A program made the translations under genes and the position numbers. DNA of 64,000 bases from Thamnaconus septentrionalis (taxonomy: Eukaryota; Chordata; Actinopteri; Tetraodontiformes; Monacanthidae): the NCBI GenBank assembly GCA_009823395.1, contig CM020504.1:25306540-25370539 (forward strand), in the 5' to 3' direction. The notes under the pieces were generated by a model. That model had not been told where the DNA came from, did not search any database, and saw nothing but the letters and a program-made list of their open reading frames with translations. Positions 1-12,700 of this stretch are shown here, piece by piece. Within the stretch, counting starts at the first letter, position 1. Each line of letters begins with the position of its first letter.

Positions 1-220
1 CCCATACATCCAATCCATCCATCCACCCATCTACCCAACCATCAAATTATCCCGTCCATCCATCATCCATTAACCCACCCATCCCATTCATTCACCCACC
101 CATTCACCCACCAATCCATCTATCCATCCATCCATCCATCCATCCATCCACCCACCCATCCATATGTCAAATCCCACCAACCCATCCATCCACCCATCCA
201 TCCCTCCACCCATCCCTCCA
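1..220. repeat. CATC/CCAT tetranucleotide microsatellite
   Basis: Imperfect tandem CATC, CCAC and CCAT units run from the window edge almost to the first DPYD exon. They occupy the intron downstream of that exon on the minus strand. Small proteins read through this tract are repeats of a four-base unit and are not genes. Confidence 0.9.
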
Positions 221-223
221 TAC

Positions 224-3200
224 CTCCTCAGGAACAGCCCTGATGTTGGTGAAGCCCCTCCGGAAGCAGACATACACTCTCTTGGCTCCACAGCGGAGCG
301 CCGAGGTGGCGCAGTCAAAGGCGGTGTCACCAGCACCCAAAACAATCACAACACCCCTCAACTCAGGTAGCGCAGAGCGGCACTGGCACATTCCTGGGTG
401 GGGAAGCACAAACATTAAAATGTTTTATTTCAACTAGAACACAGCGGCTGGCAGAATAACCTGCACCCGCACTGCACCTGTCTTGCTGGCTGAGGCCACC
501 ATTGGCAGAAAGTCTTTGGATGTGAAAAAGCCCTGATCTGCGGTCAAATCCTGGAAGATCTGAGCTCTGTTGGCCTGAGGGAGACCTGAGGTAAAACACG
601 CAGACAGAATCGTACATATTAGAGTAGGAATAAAAAAAAAAAAAGATTCATCTAATGCTGATTTTCAATTTCCTTACCAATCCCAACGAAGACGGCCTTA
701 AATCCCTCCTCTTTCAGGGAAGTCAGAGACGTGCCATTGACACCTAAACCCTTCTCACACACCACCTGCAGATGTTTAACACACACACTCAGGATTTCAT
801 GCAATATCTAACAACTGCAAAAAAAACATACAATTTAATAAGCATGACATCATTCCGGCCTTTCACAGTGTGGACTACAAAGAAGTTTTGCTTATGAAGA
901 TTTATTTTATTGCACTATACCTTAACTCCCAAGTCCTTCATCAGGTTGATTTCAAAGGACACAGCCTCGTAGGGAAGACGGAACTGAGGGATTTCTGATG
1001 TACTGCAGGAAAGTGAGAAGGTCTAGATTTCTAAATTGTTTTTCGGGAGTATATTAAAAGTTTAAATGCTTTGGTTTACAATTATGCATTGCGTATGATA
1101 ATTATAAAGAGGTTCAGTTATTTTAGAACAAATTAGTCTCTGATATGACATGACCACATATAACTATGTGTTACCTCAGCCCTCCGATGTACTTCTGTTT
1201 CTCAAATATGGTGATATTATCATATCCAAGCCTCGCCAGGAAGGAAGCACAGCTGATTGATGCCGGGCCGCAGCCAATCAGAGCTATAGGGGCGTGGTAA
1301 GACTCTGGCATCTCATTGGGTGGTGGCAGCTCTGGGTTCCTGATCTGAGGAATTCCCATTTTACTGAACACCTAAACAGAACAAACAAAAACAACCCTCA
1401 AGCATGAGATTAAAAATTACCCAAGGAAGTTTGGAAACCATGAGCACGCGCAGGCAACGGAACAGTGGCAGGGACCGGAGACATTTGGCAAAACATGATT
1501 GGACACCATGCTTGGATTCTGCCTTGACAGACCTTCCAAATATCAACATTTTCAACATTGTGCTGTTGGTGATTTCAGTTGGGCCCATTTGACCAGGTCC
1601 ATGAGATATGAGGTACGAATATAGAAATGTGTAATTCCACACAGGACTGTTATGAAGGAGCAGTGCCTAATATAATGACACAGGTGATATTGTAAATTAT
1701 TACATATTTAGTATAATGCTAGAATATACTTTAGGAAATTTTGACCTCCTGCACAGTAGCTGCTCTCTGTTAGCATCCACAGTTTTAGCTGCAGTTTTAG
1801 AAAGACTTTATTTAAGGCTGCGGAAGTTTTACCTCAGTAGCAAACTGCTGCAACCCTCCAATATTGATGGGTCCCTCCTCAGAGGCGTACAGGTTGCAGC
1901 CACCCACACACAGCTCTGATGTGGGACAAACCATTCCGCAGGTGAGGCCCAGCGGGTTGTCAGAGAGGATGGCCCGCGCTGCCCCATAGTAGTTCTGGTC
2001 AACACACACACAGTGACACCTTCACGTGAGTCATGACATTCTAAATTGCTGCAGCAACTGGGAATCTCTGTGTATTCAGATCTAGTTTTTTTTTTATTCA
2101 TCAGAAGCTCTTTAACGTGACATAAATTGATTAAAATGTTTATTTCCAATATAAGGCATTTTAAAAAAAAAACAACAACATACAATTAAATTCAGAAAAA
2201 AGTAAAAAAAAACAACAAAAACAAACGTATATTGGAAAAGGAGTGAGATCACATTTGTCTTACAGTACCTTATTTGAGATGCTTGTTATAAATGATTTGA
2301 TGTCCAGGTTGGTCGGGCAGCTCTTCTGACACGGAGCGTCTGCACATTTCAGACACCTAAACACAGATTTTGCTCTTTATTCTCAGCCAGTCTTACAATC
2401 ATAAACACATCGCTTGAGGCAGTATTGCACTCTGCTTTGCTTGTGTTTTTGGATATTATCTCTAAATTCAAGAGTTGTGCCGTTGCTCTCTTGATAAAAG
2501 GTTTGCAGAACACTGCTCAGGGTTCGTGTGCTTGGGAGGGTTGTATAGCAAGGTTTCACACACACATACTTCATGTACACTACCAGTCAACAGTTTGGAC
2601 ACCCTATGAATCTAATGTCTTTTCTTTCATTCTCATGACTATTGTCGTGAAAGGATGGCTCTGAACTCTGGCTGATGAGAAGCAAGTGTTTAATCTCGCG
2701 AGAGGAACGAGGGCATCCCGAGACACGCGGGTGTCCCACAACAGCTGTTCGCCGAACATCAGGAGCACAAGTCTTTCGTACCACGGAATAAACATGAGAA
2801 TGAGATGAATAAACACGAGCATACAATGAGCAGATACATATCTCATTTGCTGGATTCGCTCCAGACTCAGTGTCGCTGGACAAAGATACAAACCCCTATC
2901 TGAGCTACTGGACGCCTCGGCCAATCTGTTTTGGGTCAACCTGACCTCACATTGGTGTTAGAGAGGCTGCACATACTAAAGGCCTGCTGAAATGTCTCTA
3001 CAAGTCCAGTTGTCACAAACCACATGATTCAACAATAATTTATTCCCACCCACCACACTGCTGACAGTGCAGTTTGTCACTGAAGGCATCAAAACTACGT
3101 ATGAACGCACACGAAATTACGGAGGAAACAGTGCAAGTGTCAAATAACGCTTCAAAAATTCTTCACAATTTTTCATAAAAGGCATATTTAGAGTTATTTC

Positions 3201-6074
3201 ACGTGTTTTTCTTTGCTGCATAATGCCGTGTAACTGGCTCATATATTTGATGTCCTCAGTACCTATCTGCAGTGTAGAAAGTTGTAAAGATTAAAACAAT
3301 TGCGTGAGAAGGTGTCCAAAGGTTGACTGGTAGCGGACACACAAACAAAGCTAAAAGAAAAGTCACATCATAATAATAATAATAATAATGAGGGTCATCA
3401 ATTCTTACCTAAATGCTTCTCGCAGGGCCCCACGCTCACTTAGTGTCGTGTGTTTGATATCGTCAAAGTTATTCTCTAACTTCACACAGGACTGAACAAT
3501 TGAGGGAAAAAAAAAGAACAGAATACTGAATAGTAAGCAGACTGTCAGGCTTAGTTTAGCATTTCTCCCCTTTCTGTAATGTGCAGAAGTACAAGTGAAT
3601 GTGTTTGCGCAATGGCAGCGGTCAGTCATCTGATGTGCGTTGTGTATCTTACATCACAGCCCCGGTCGGGGTTTCTCTTCCATTTTTTCTTCTCCTTCTT
3701 TTTGCTAGCTGTGGACATGATCTGGGCATGAGTCTTCACCCTGGGGTTGAGAGCCAGGATGTTCTGCACGACACCAGGCCAAAAAGCATTGCACGGCAAT
3801 CATTAAACACTGCAGGGTGAACAGGAACACCAAGGCTGTTGACGTGCTGATGACTTCTACGTCATGTACGTCGCACATTAACGGGAAAACCTGGAAACCT
3901 TCGCTCTATTTTGTTTTGTCATGAACTTTAATCCACTGGCAAAAATGCAATTTTTTAGATCAGAGCTATCACTTGGAATACAAGAAGACACGAGTCAGTT
4001 TTTTCTCAACTAACCTCTAACCAACCTCTAACCGATATGAATTTGGACACGTAATCTTGAGCTATCGCAACCTTTGACTTTTCTAAATGTTTCATATCAA
4101 TGAATCACTGTTTAATGAGGCTATCCATTGCTTTCATTCGGTAAAAAAAAAATCAATAAAATGCACAGATTGGTGTTGGTTTTTTTTTTTGGTCAGCCAA
4201 CCGCTGGCACGTGTCGTGTCACAGGCGTGTGGAAAAAATCTTCCAGGAAACACAGTGAAACTATAGACCTTTGTGAAGTTTGTTATTTGGGCTGGTTGCT
4301 TCATGACGATAAGATAGTGATCAGCTGCAAGGTCGGCACACCGGGGTCATACTATGTAGACGGAGACATAAATTATTTACTAAGTAAGAAAGGAAAACGG
4401 TTGTCGAGAGAAACTCTGTAGTGGATTTTATATTGCTGTTAAATTCATATGTGTTGCAATATATATGAAATGATGCCATGCTTTAGAATGAGCGTTCTAA
4501 GCAAAACCACTCCTCTAATTAACCAAAGATATCACAGGTGCATCTTTGTCAGTGCAGGAACTGGAGGTTTAAAACATGCAGCTGTGTTGTGCCCAACAGT
4601 TTTGTACTTGGAAAAATTAAATTTGAGAAACAGGAAATTCAAGTTTTGATCTTGAATTTTGAAAACTACAACAAACCACTATTCAAATGGAAAACTGAGT
4701 GTACGAAACATTTTTTTTCCCCCACTTGATTATTATAATTTTGATTATTAAATACACAAAAAATAATAAATAATGCTTTGGTGTCGTTTTCAATCCAACA
4801 CATTTGATATTTCAAGATTTCCTTTGCAGTTTAAAATCTTTGTTTTCACTCTTAGATCTTTTTCAGTTCCAGATCCTTTCACCCTCCAGTTTCAGACTTT
4901 TGGCCCTGATCTGATCTGGATCTGGATCGTGTCCTGGACTGAGACATTCAAGGGTTGGATTGACGACGAGCATAACAGGAAACCGAGGCGCTGTTCCTCT
5001 TCACCGCTCAAGGTTGTTCAATACTTGAGGCGCTTCTCAGAATGCTGAGGCTTTCAGATGGGCGAAACCTCGCCGCCTTGTCAGCAAATCAGGGACGATG
5101 CAGGGCCAGTTTAACCCCGAGGAATATATATTTCAAAACATAGTCGTATTGAAATGAGATGCAATTTAAAGTAATTGGCCGAGGATGGTAAACTACGGAG
5201 ATCTCCAAATTTTCCAAAACTTTTCCCAGTCACATACAAATAATAGTCTCACCGGGCAGGTCAGGTTGGAAGTTCAATACAATTTCACCCAGAGGAAGCT
5301 TGTGATTGAAATGGTGTTGTGTCTGCAGCTTTGGCCCTACTTCTACAGGCCTGTTGCCTGATAAGACAAACACACCTCTTATCTCGTTGGCACAGCTCCT
5401 GTATCAGGCTACTTCCCCACGACGGCTTCATCTCAACTCCCTAGGAAGAGCGTTGAGACAACAATTCCCACTCTCTTCTCTAACTTTCCCATCCCTTCGT
5501 CTCCCGACCTCTTTATCCTCCTTATCAGCAAATGTGCATGATGAATGGCGAGACCTGTGTGTATAAATAAGAAGGCGATGTTGGAACTGTTCTGATGAGG
5601 TTTGGGAGTTTGGGAGAGTTTGTACGCATCTTGGACACACGACCTCCTCGCGCCTCCTGGGCGCCTGATTGATTGATACCTGACTGCTTTGGAATAAACC
5701 TGTTTTTATACAATCAAGTCGGTGTCAACGAGGATTCCTTCAACATCCACACTTCACTGCTGCAGCCTGACGAAAACAACACCATCGAAACCGAAAGTGA
5801 ATAACATTAAAAAAAAAAAAAAAAAAAAAAAACTTTTATGTTCCCTTCAAATTTCGTATCCGAAACAAAGATAGGAAGAAATTGAGAGTTTGCAAGTATA
5901 ATTGGCAGGGGTGAAGCTGACAGCAAATCAACCATCGTCGCTGTGTTAGTGTCGCACTCATTCCCTTCAATCAGTGGCACTTTTATAATTTCCCTATTTT
6001 ATTTTATTTTATTTTTTTTATTTATTTTTTTACGCATTTACCTCAATATCCGGTGGGTCCCTGCTCAGCATCAT
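224..6074 (-). CDS. DPYD: Dihydropyrimidine dehydrogenase, N-terminal part (10 coding exons, continues past the left edge)
   Basis: This cytosolic flavo-iron-sulfur enzyme performs the NADPH-dependent first step of uracil and thymine breakdown. Coding exons in transcript order are 6042-6074, 3653-3763, 3409-3491, 2269-2356, 1833-1994, 1175-1371, 921-1002, 678-765, 478-585 and 224-393, giving 374 codons with continuous phase. Exon 1 starts at 6074 (a second Met follows at 6071), with an in-frame TAA just upstream. It is short and ends PPDIE before a GTAAAT donor. The [4Fe-4S] ligands known in the mammalian enzyme are all present: Cys77, 80, 85, 89, 128, 134 and 138, plus Gln154. The FAD-binding motif reads [18 protein letters not shown], where the family usually has GAGPAS. 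The NADPH-binding region [20 protein letters not shown] is intact. The FMN/pyrimidine domain and C-terminal ferredoxin domain lie outside the window. Confidence 0.96.
2357..3408. other. DPYD intron holding a Tc1/mariner-type element
   Basis: This 1.05 kb intron lies between the exon ending EAF and the exon starting CLKCADAPC. Most of it is the transposon at 2579-3333. A short TAA microsatellite sits at 3371-3390 near the upstream exon. I see no other gene in it. Confidence 0.8.
2579..3333. mobile_element. Non-autonomous Tc1/mariner-like element, copy A
   Basis: The left end reads TACCAGTCAACAGTTTGGAC and the right end carries the inverted form GTCCAAAGGTTGACTGGTA, the TIR type of a common teleost Tc1-like family. 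About 755 bp long, with no transposase frame. The interior 2941-3180 matches 51290-51535 in reverse complement. Confidence 0.75.
3764..6041. other. DPYD intron 1, no gene recognised
   Basis: This 2.3 kb intron separates the 33-bp first coding exon from exon 2. It contains an A-run near 5810-5832 and T-rich sequence next to the exon 1 donor. Frames of 60-100 codons occur, but none resembles a known protein. Confidence 0.7.
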
Positions 6075-6786
6075 GCTTTACTCCTCTTCGTAAGGACACC
6101 GGTCAGACTGCGTGGATCTGTGGATCGGGCGTCCGATGCACTGTCCGGGACTGCTCTCCTCTCCTCTCCTCCAGCGGGCTGACGGTGCTTATCAAGCCCA
6201 ACCAACCAACCAACCACTCACTGAGTCTCTCCGCTTGTTCTGGGGAGCGAAGTTCAGCCAGTCACTAGACACGCCCACTTGTCGCGAGGAGGGAGGCGGA
6301 GTTAGCGACTGTTTGTCTGTGGGAACTTGGTTGATTTGACGCTTTTGCACCGGGCGAACTTTTAATCGGCCCCCAAAATCGAAAATAAAGAAATCCCCAA
6401 CAACTTTGGAGGAAAAAAAACCAAACATAATCGTGGATTATAATATTATCCCCAAAAGAGAAACCACGAAATAAGAAGAATGTGGTAAAAGTATTTATGG
6501 CAGATTGGGCAATCAAAGTATGCTAGCCAATTATTGTGAAACAACATTTGAGCTGCACTCAGTGTAGAAAATACTGCTGTATTTACAGTTGTGTAGGAAT
6601 TGTGTAGGAATTACACCCCTGTCACTCAACACTTTAAAGATCACGAGGGAATTCTTTCAAATCCTGATTCAGAACAATAGTTATCTTTCAAAAAAAATAA
6701 AAATAAAATCTGAATTCCAGATTCATTACAACAGACTCAATGACGCATTCAAGACAATCGCTTTAATCCGTTTGTATCATTTTGCA
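6075..6786. promoter_or_regulatory. DPYD 5' flank and probable promoter; also ODR4 3' flank
   Basis: This 712-bp spacer lies between the DPYD start codon and the ODR4 stop codon, both minus strand. A CACGCCCAC box at about 6269-6277 and GGGAGGCGGAG at about 6290-6300 resemble GC-box (Sp1/KLF) sites, upstream of DPYD. ODR4 3' UTR must also fall here, but I could not place a polyadenylation signal confidently. The promoter role is inferred. Confidence 0.4.
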
Positions 6787-9700
6787 TTACACATCATTAA
6801 GGTAGAGCATGGAGGCAGCCGTGGCAAGCAGGGCGACAGCAGTAGCCATGGCAACACCTGAAAGAAAGACAAGGATCAGGTGGATCGTCGCACAAAGACG
6901 CACAACTTTATTGGAATGACGAGGAGTCCATTAGTAACACGTTTGAATGTAGATGACGTGCTTCCAGAATATGACTTAGAATCAAAATTAAATTGATTTT
7001 AAGATTTAAAAAGCTGCTCTGAGGCGACCCTGCACACATCAATCATTATTTTCATCAAAGATGTGACGTGCATGAACAAACTAAACCAAACAGCTATCCT
7101 GTTTTTACTAACAGCAGTCCTCAAGTGTGGTAAACTCAGACCTTTGAATAAATCAAATTCTATCACGTTCCCAAATAAAATGTGTGGAATCTGATTATCT
7201 CTGAATCTTAAACTTCACATTCTATGCATGGTGCAGTGTGCCAATGTGGAAGGTGTTTTACCAGCGTAGTTGTTCCTCTTCTGCTGCGGAGCTTCCACAG
7301 TTTCTGCAGCGGGCTCTACACACAAATTTCATTTTCACAAGTCATTAATTTGTTCGTAAAAGGTGCGAAAGGGGATTAGGGCCGCAAGCAGAGAAACAAA
7401 TATTACAGGAAGGAGATTTTTATTGAAGTTTTCATTTCGAGTTTTAAGTTGAAATTTTGTGAATAAAGTCAAAATGTTGTTAAAAAAAAAAAAAAAATCA
7501 TGAATAAAGTTGACATAAAAAGATACAATTTACAATTTACAATTAGAACATTTTGTGAATAAAGTTGGAATTTCGTGAATAAAGTCGATGTTTAAAAAAT
7601 ATGAAATTTTGTGAATTAAGCCAAAATGTTGTGGAAAAAAAAGTCGGCGTAAAAAAGACGAAATTTCGAGAATAAAGTCAAAAATTCATTCATTCAAAAA
7701 AAAAAAAAAAAAGTCTACAAATTTCATGAATAAAGTCAACGTAAAAAAAGATGACTGGCAAAAAACGGAAGTACATCTAATGGTGAAATGGTTTTGCATA
7801 CAACCCCTTAAAACCAATGCAAAAGCCAGCACAAGATCCACAGTTACCTGCAGGGACCTCTTCCTCCACTATTTCAGACAGGGTCTCCTGGTTTGTCATC
7901 AAGTCCTCCTCAAGCGCATCGATGTCCAGCATCTCTTTCAGCCTGTCAGTCAGCTCAGACCGGTCCTCATCACTGAACTGGTAGTCACACACACACACCG
8001 GCCCGCTCTCTCTCAGTGGGAAGAAGATCCGACGAGGGAAAATGAATTGCTCTGGAAGAAATGAAGAGGCAGGGGAGGAGCAAAAAGAGCAATTAGACTT
8101 CTGGAATTCCCTGGGATTTAGATTTATAAAGCAAGATGCCTCCTCAGGGAAATTAGACTAAACCACCTAGGCTGCTTTATTTAATTTGTCTGCGCCATCA
8201 TCAAATCTGGAATCAGATCATTTACACTACCAGTCAAAAAAATGTTCAATTAATTGCGACTAATTTAATTTAATCGATTAAATTCTTAATCAACAATTAA
8301 TCCATCATCGATTAATTGTTAACATCCCTAGTAGTGTATATACATAGTCCTGAATGCAAACAAATATTAGCAATACAGAGAAGGCCCAGACCAAATAGCA
8401 CATTGTGAAAGTTGACGCACTCAGTGAACCGCAGCCAGTTTATGATCAATTTTCACATCTTTGTTAATTTTTAAGTGAGTGCATCACGTGCCGGGTGAGT
8501 TGCAATCTTTGACAAGAAGAGAGTCAATATTTTGCCCGGAGTTGAGCCTCCTGTGCAGACCTCCCCGTTGGCACGTGATTGGCCGTCTCCCTCTGTTGCT
8601 GGGATTGGTCCGCCGCCCACCCACCCAGTGTCCTGACCCCAGCTGCAGTGATCTTTGACCAGGGGTACTTGACAGAGGGGCCACCTGTGTGCATGTGCGT
8701 GTATACCTGTGTGCTGTCTGTGTGTACTGCTGCCCCGGCTCTCTGTCTCTGACTGCTGCAGATCCTCCAGCAGCAGCTGAGCCCTTGTGGCCACCGTAGA
8801 AAGGACATCTCTCTTCAGCAGCTGACCACAGTCAAGGTGTTGTTATTGAAATAAAGGAAAAAAAAAACATAAACAAAACAACAATAGCCTGATGTTATTG
8901 TTTCAGTTGTGCATAATTCAAGACAAGACTAACCTTTTCAATGAGTCCAGCCTTCAGCCTGTTGCTGTGCAGGTACGCTCTGCTGTGGACGGCTCCTCCA
9001 AGCCACAGGCTGCCTTCACACCTCTGCACTGGATTTATCGAGCTTTTCTCAACCTTACATGGAAAATGATGTTCCTCGTTACATCACTATCATGAAAAAA
9101 AAAAAAAGTCTTGAGGCATGATTTGGTCACGACATGCAGCCTAATTTGCTGATGAACTGACTGAGACGAGAGGGAGAGCTTCTCTTATCCCACCAAAGCC
9201 CGGGTAGGACAACAGAAGCTAGCTTGTACGCTACGCAAGATTGTGAAAAGTACTTCGGCACACAAGCTATTGAGCCTATGACGACATCATTCTCCCATAA
9301 TGCACTGCTGCACTGACAGGGCAGGCACTGAGAGGACCATCTGGAGAGAGAGCAGGCCACGACAAAAAAAAAGCCGATTGTTTTTCCTTAATCCCTCATA
9401 CGTTTACATTTGTACATGAGTCACAGCAATAAGATTAAAAAAATATTATGTTATGACAACCGTGTGTGTGTGTGTGTGTTTTACCGGTGAGATGAGCAGC
9501 TGAGCTGTGAAAGTCTGTTTTTTAATCTTCTTCTGCAGAACAAACAGAAGAGAAGAGCAGGAAAAACACAGTTTAGGGTTTAGTGGTACATGAAGATACC
9601 CAAAAAAATTATAGATTACCTAGAATATCATATTAATCGGTGTAGATTAATTTCCATCTGTGTGTCTATATGCTAAAAATAGATTTTTATCAAACACCAC

Positions 9701-12700
9701 CAGTCAAAAGTTTGGCCACACCCATTTCTTCTTCATCTGGACTACTTTCTTCTACACTGTAGATGCACACTGGAGACATCAAATATATGAGCAAGATATG
9801 TGGATTAATGTGGCAAAAGAAAACAATGTTCCATACCTACATATGTGATGTTCTATTTATTTTATATGAATGTTGGCTATTCTAGATCATCTCAAATATA
9901 AAACTTGTTGGAGTTATTTCACACTTTTCTGTTTCATACAGTTTCCATATGTGTTCATTCATATCTGGAACATCACAACAGTAACCCATACATCCCATCG
10001 TCCTTAAGAAAAGGTGATAGGCTAAGACGGCTGAATCAGAGGGAAACCTTTTGGATTCCTAAACTGCAGGCTATTAAATATCCAGGTCTAAATGAAGATC
10101 CTGATTTTTCTGTATTGGTTTGATTTGTTTGTTTGTGTTAATCTTCAATGGATTTCTTTGCTTTATCTAACTGCAATGATGGTGAACGTTGATCTCTTTC
10201 ATGCATTCTCGACAGTTGGATGTTTTGCTATAAAATGTTTCTGACTGTTTTGAAAGAATGACACCTGCTGGCTGCTGACTGTAATGACATGATGACGCCT
10301 GTCCAAACAGCTGGCGAGGAGTAGATTTCTGATTGGTGGACATTCTGCCTAAAACCTCCTCCTCTCTGTAAGAACCGAGGACGCCTCAGTACAGCAGAGG
10401 CTTCTCAACTCTTCACTGAGATGCTTTGGACTTTCTCCTGTTTTGCGTCTTCTTGTGTGTCCCATCCAAAGAGCACCTCAAACTGACAACTCCAGCAAGC
10501 GCTCCTCCTATAAGGGATTTCCTCTGAATGTGCTCATCCATAGCTTTGATGCCTTGAGTGACCATCTGCAATGTCAATAGTCCTGAAAATAAAAGCAAAA
10601 CCATCCAGTCAGAGTAGTATCAGCGCAATGTTGCTTTCCAACACCTGTCCAGCATTCAGCTCCAACTCCTTCGGCAGCATTTTCCCGTCAATCAGACAGA
10701 CGGCGGTGTGGATCTGCTGCGCCCACTCGTCCAGTCCCTCCTGGAACAAACACTTGGCCTGAGAATGATTTTCTGAGAAGGTGCACGTCAACGCATTGCT
10801 CGCGCGTGCGTTCACCAACCTTAAGATTTGCCTCCACGGTTTCTGTGCCGGCCCTGCTGCCTGTCAATGGCACCAACATGTCCACGTTTAAAGAGCACGA
10901 CACCATGCTCCAAGATGAAGACATGTTGGCCTGGTACTTCCAGTCTGCAGGCTTGGCTGCACTCTGGGAGAGTAAGCAGTTTGATAGAAGAGACAAAGGA
11001 GTTTGACTTGATGATTATCACTTTCTTCAGTAAAAGAACCATGTTTAAAAAGGATCCATCGACTGGTGAAAGACTTCCACTCACCTTTGGGTCTTTGACG
11101 TCAAAGGTTCTGCAGACGGTTCTGATGATTTTCGGTGAAAGAAAATTGCTGCTTGATTCCTCATCACACAAGAAGCCAGCACACACACACAAAAAGAGGA
11201 TACTTTCTGGTTTTGGGATTGACGTGAAGCGTGAGCCAGTCTGTGACATCATCATCCGCAGGACTCCACAGACAGTCTGAGGAGATCAGCTTGTCCACAG
11301 CGAAAGCCAGCTGCACACAGACACACAGCAGAGATCTGAGAAGAGGGGCTCACTCGCAGGGCTACAGACAACAGTCGGTCACTGCCGTGAAAGATGATAC
11401 TTTTGAAAGACGAATCTCCAAATTGTTTCAGTTTAGTAACTCTCGACTTCTCATATTTAGACCTGAAGAGACAAGTTGTCTTCCGAGAATTTTAGAGAGA
11501 TTTTAAACAAACAGACATTAGACACTGACACCCGTTAACATTTAAAATGAGTCCGTACCAATTAAAAAAAAAACAACCAAGGAAAATAAAAATAAAAACA
11601 AACTCTTTTCGACTCTTTACTGCTATTTCATTGACAGCAGAATCAGACATTTGTCTTTTGCCGTGCTGTTTGATGATGACCTCTACGGCCTCGCTACCTT
11701 CCCCTGATTGAAACCCTGTCATCCTATGAGGGAACTCTTTTTGAGCCAACAATGACTTGATAATCTCCAACGTGTGAATCAATATTTCGCGTGGGGTTTT
11801 AATCCGACTCTTACTTGCCGGAGTGTCGTCAGCGTGTCCTTGTCGTCGGAATCAGTGATGATGAAGACTCCCAATACGGACAGGCCCCCAGGGAGCATCC
11901 TGGACACCTAACAGAAACAGCAGTGGAACATTGCAGCAAACATTCCAGCTAAAACCTTGAACCTGGCTCCCTAAAGATACAGCAGGCCTGGCTGATGGTT
12001 GCGGCAGCTTGAAAGTTTTTCTATTGCAAATTTGCTTCACTTGGCAATGGTTACACGTGTTTTTGTTACCACATGCACCTTATTTGAAAATGTCTCTTGT
12101 TTTGTTCACTGTGAACAATTGACTTTGTAAACTTGTGTGTTTTAAGAAGCACCAGCAACCACTCAGATGCGTTTCTTTGTAAACCGAAAAACCTTGGATT
12201 TGGCAACAAGAGAAGAATGTGAGACAAGAATTAACAATTTAGGAGATATAATATCATTATCTGCCAATTTAAAAAAAATAATAAAAAAATAATACAACCA
12301 AACTGAGAAGGAGATCCTTCACCATGCAGCAAGACACTGACCCACAACACACTGCCAAAACAACAAAGTTCATCAGGATCAAAAGTGGACTGTTTCAGAC
12401 TGTCAGTCTAGACTCAAACCCTGCAGAGGGTTAAGTCTACTTCACCTGCTGAAGAGCAGACTGAAGCGAGGAGCCCTCAGCAAACTACAGCTGAAAGAGG
12501 CTGCACTGCAAGCTTGGAAAAGCATCACAAAAGAAGAAAAGCAGAGTTTGGTGAATGTCACTGTGTCACAGGCTCAATGAGTCTTATTCAGTTTATCTTA
12601 ATTCGGTTTCAATACTTTGGCTCGCCTAAAAATGTGGTGTTCCGCTACAAATAATGACATCTCCCCGAGTTGTGTATCAGACCCAGACATAAATCTCTGG

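Noticed and set aside
4128..5566. Frames of 60-97 codons in DPYD intron 1
   Set aside because: No recognisable domain, no splice context linking them to DPYD, and typical of chance frames in intron sequence.
10413..10604. Minus-strand frame in line with ODR4 that could be an extra exon
   Set aside because: Its sequence matches the subterminal part of the Tc1-like family, and the ODR4 protein is continuous in phase without it.
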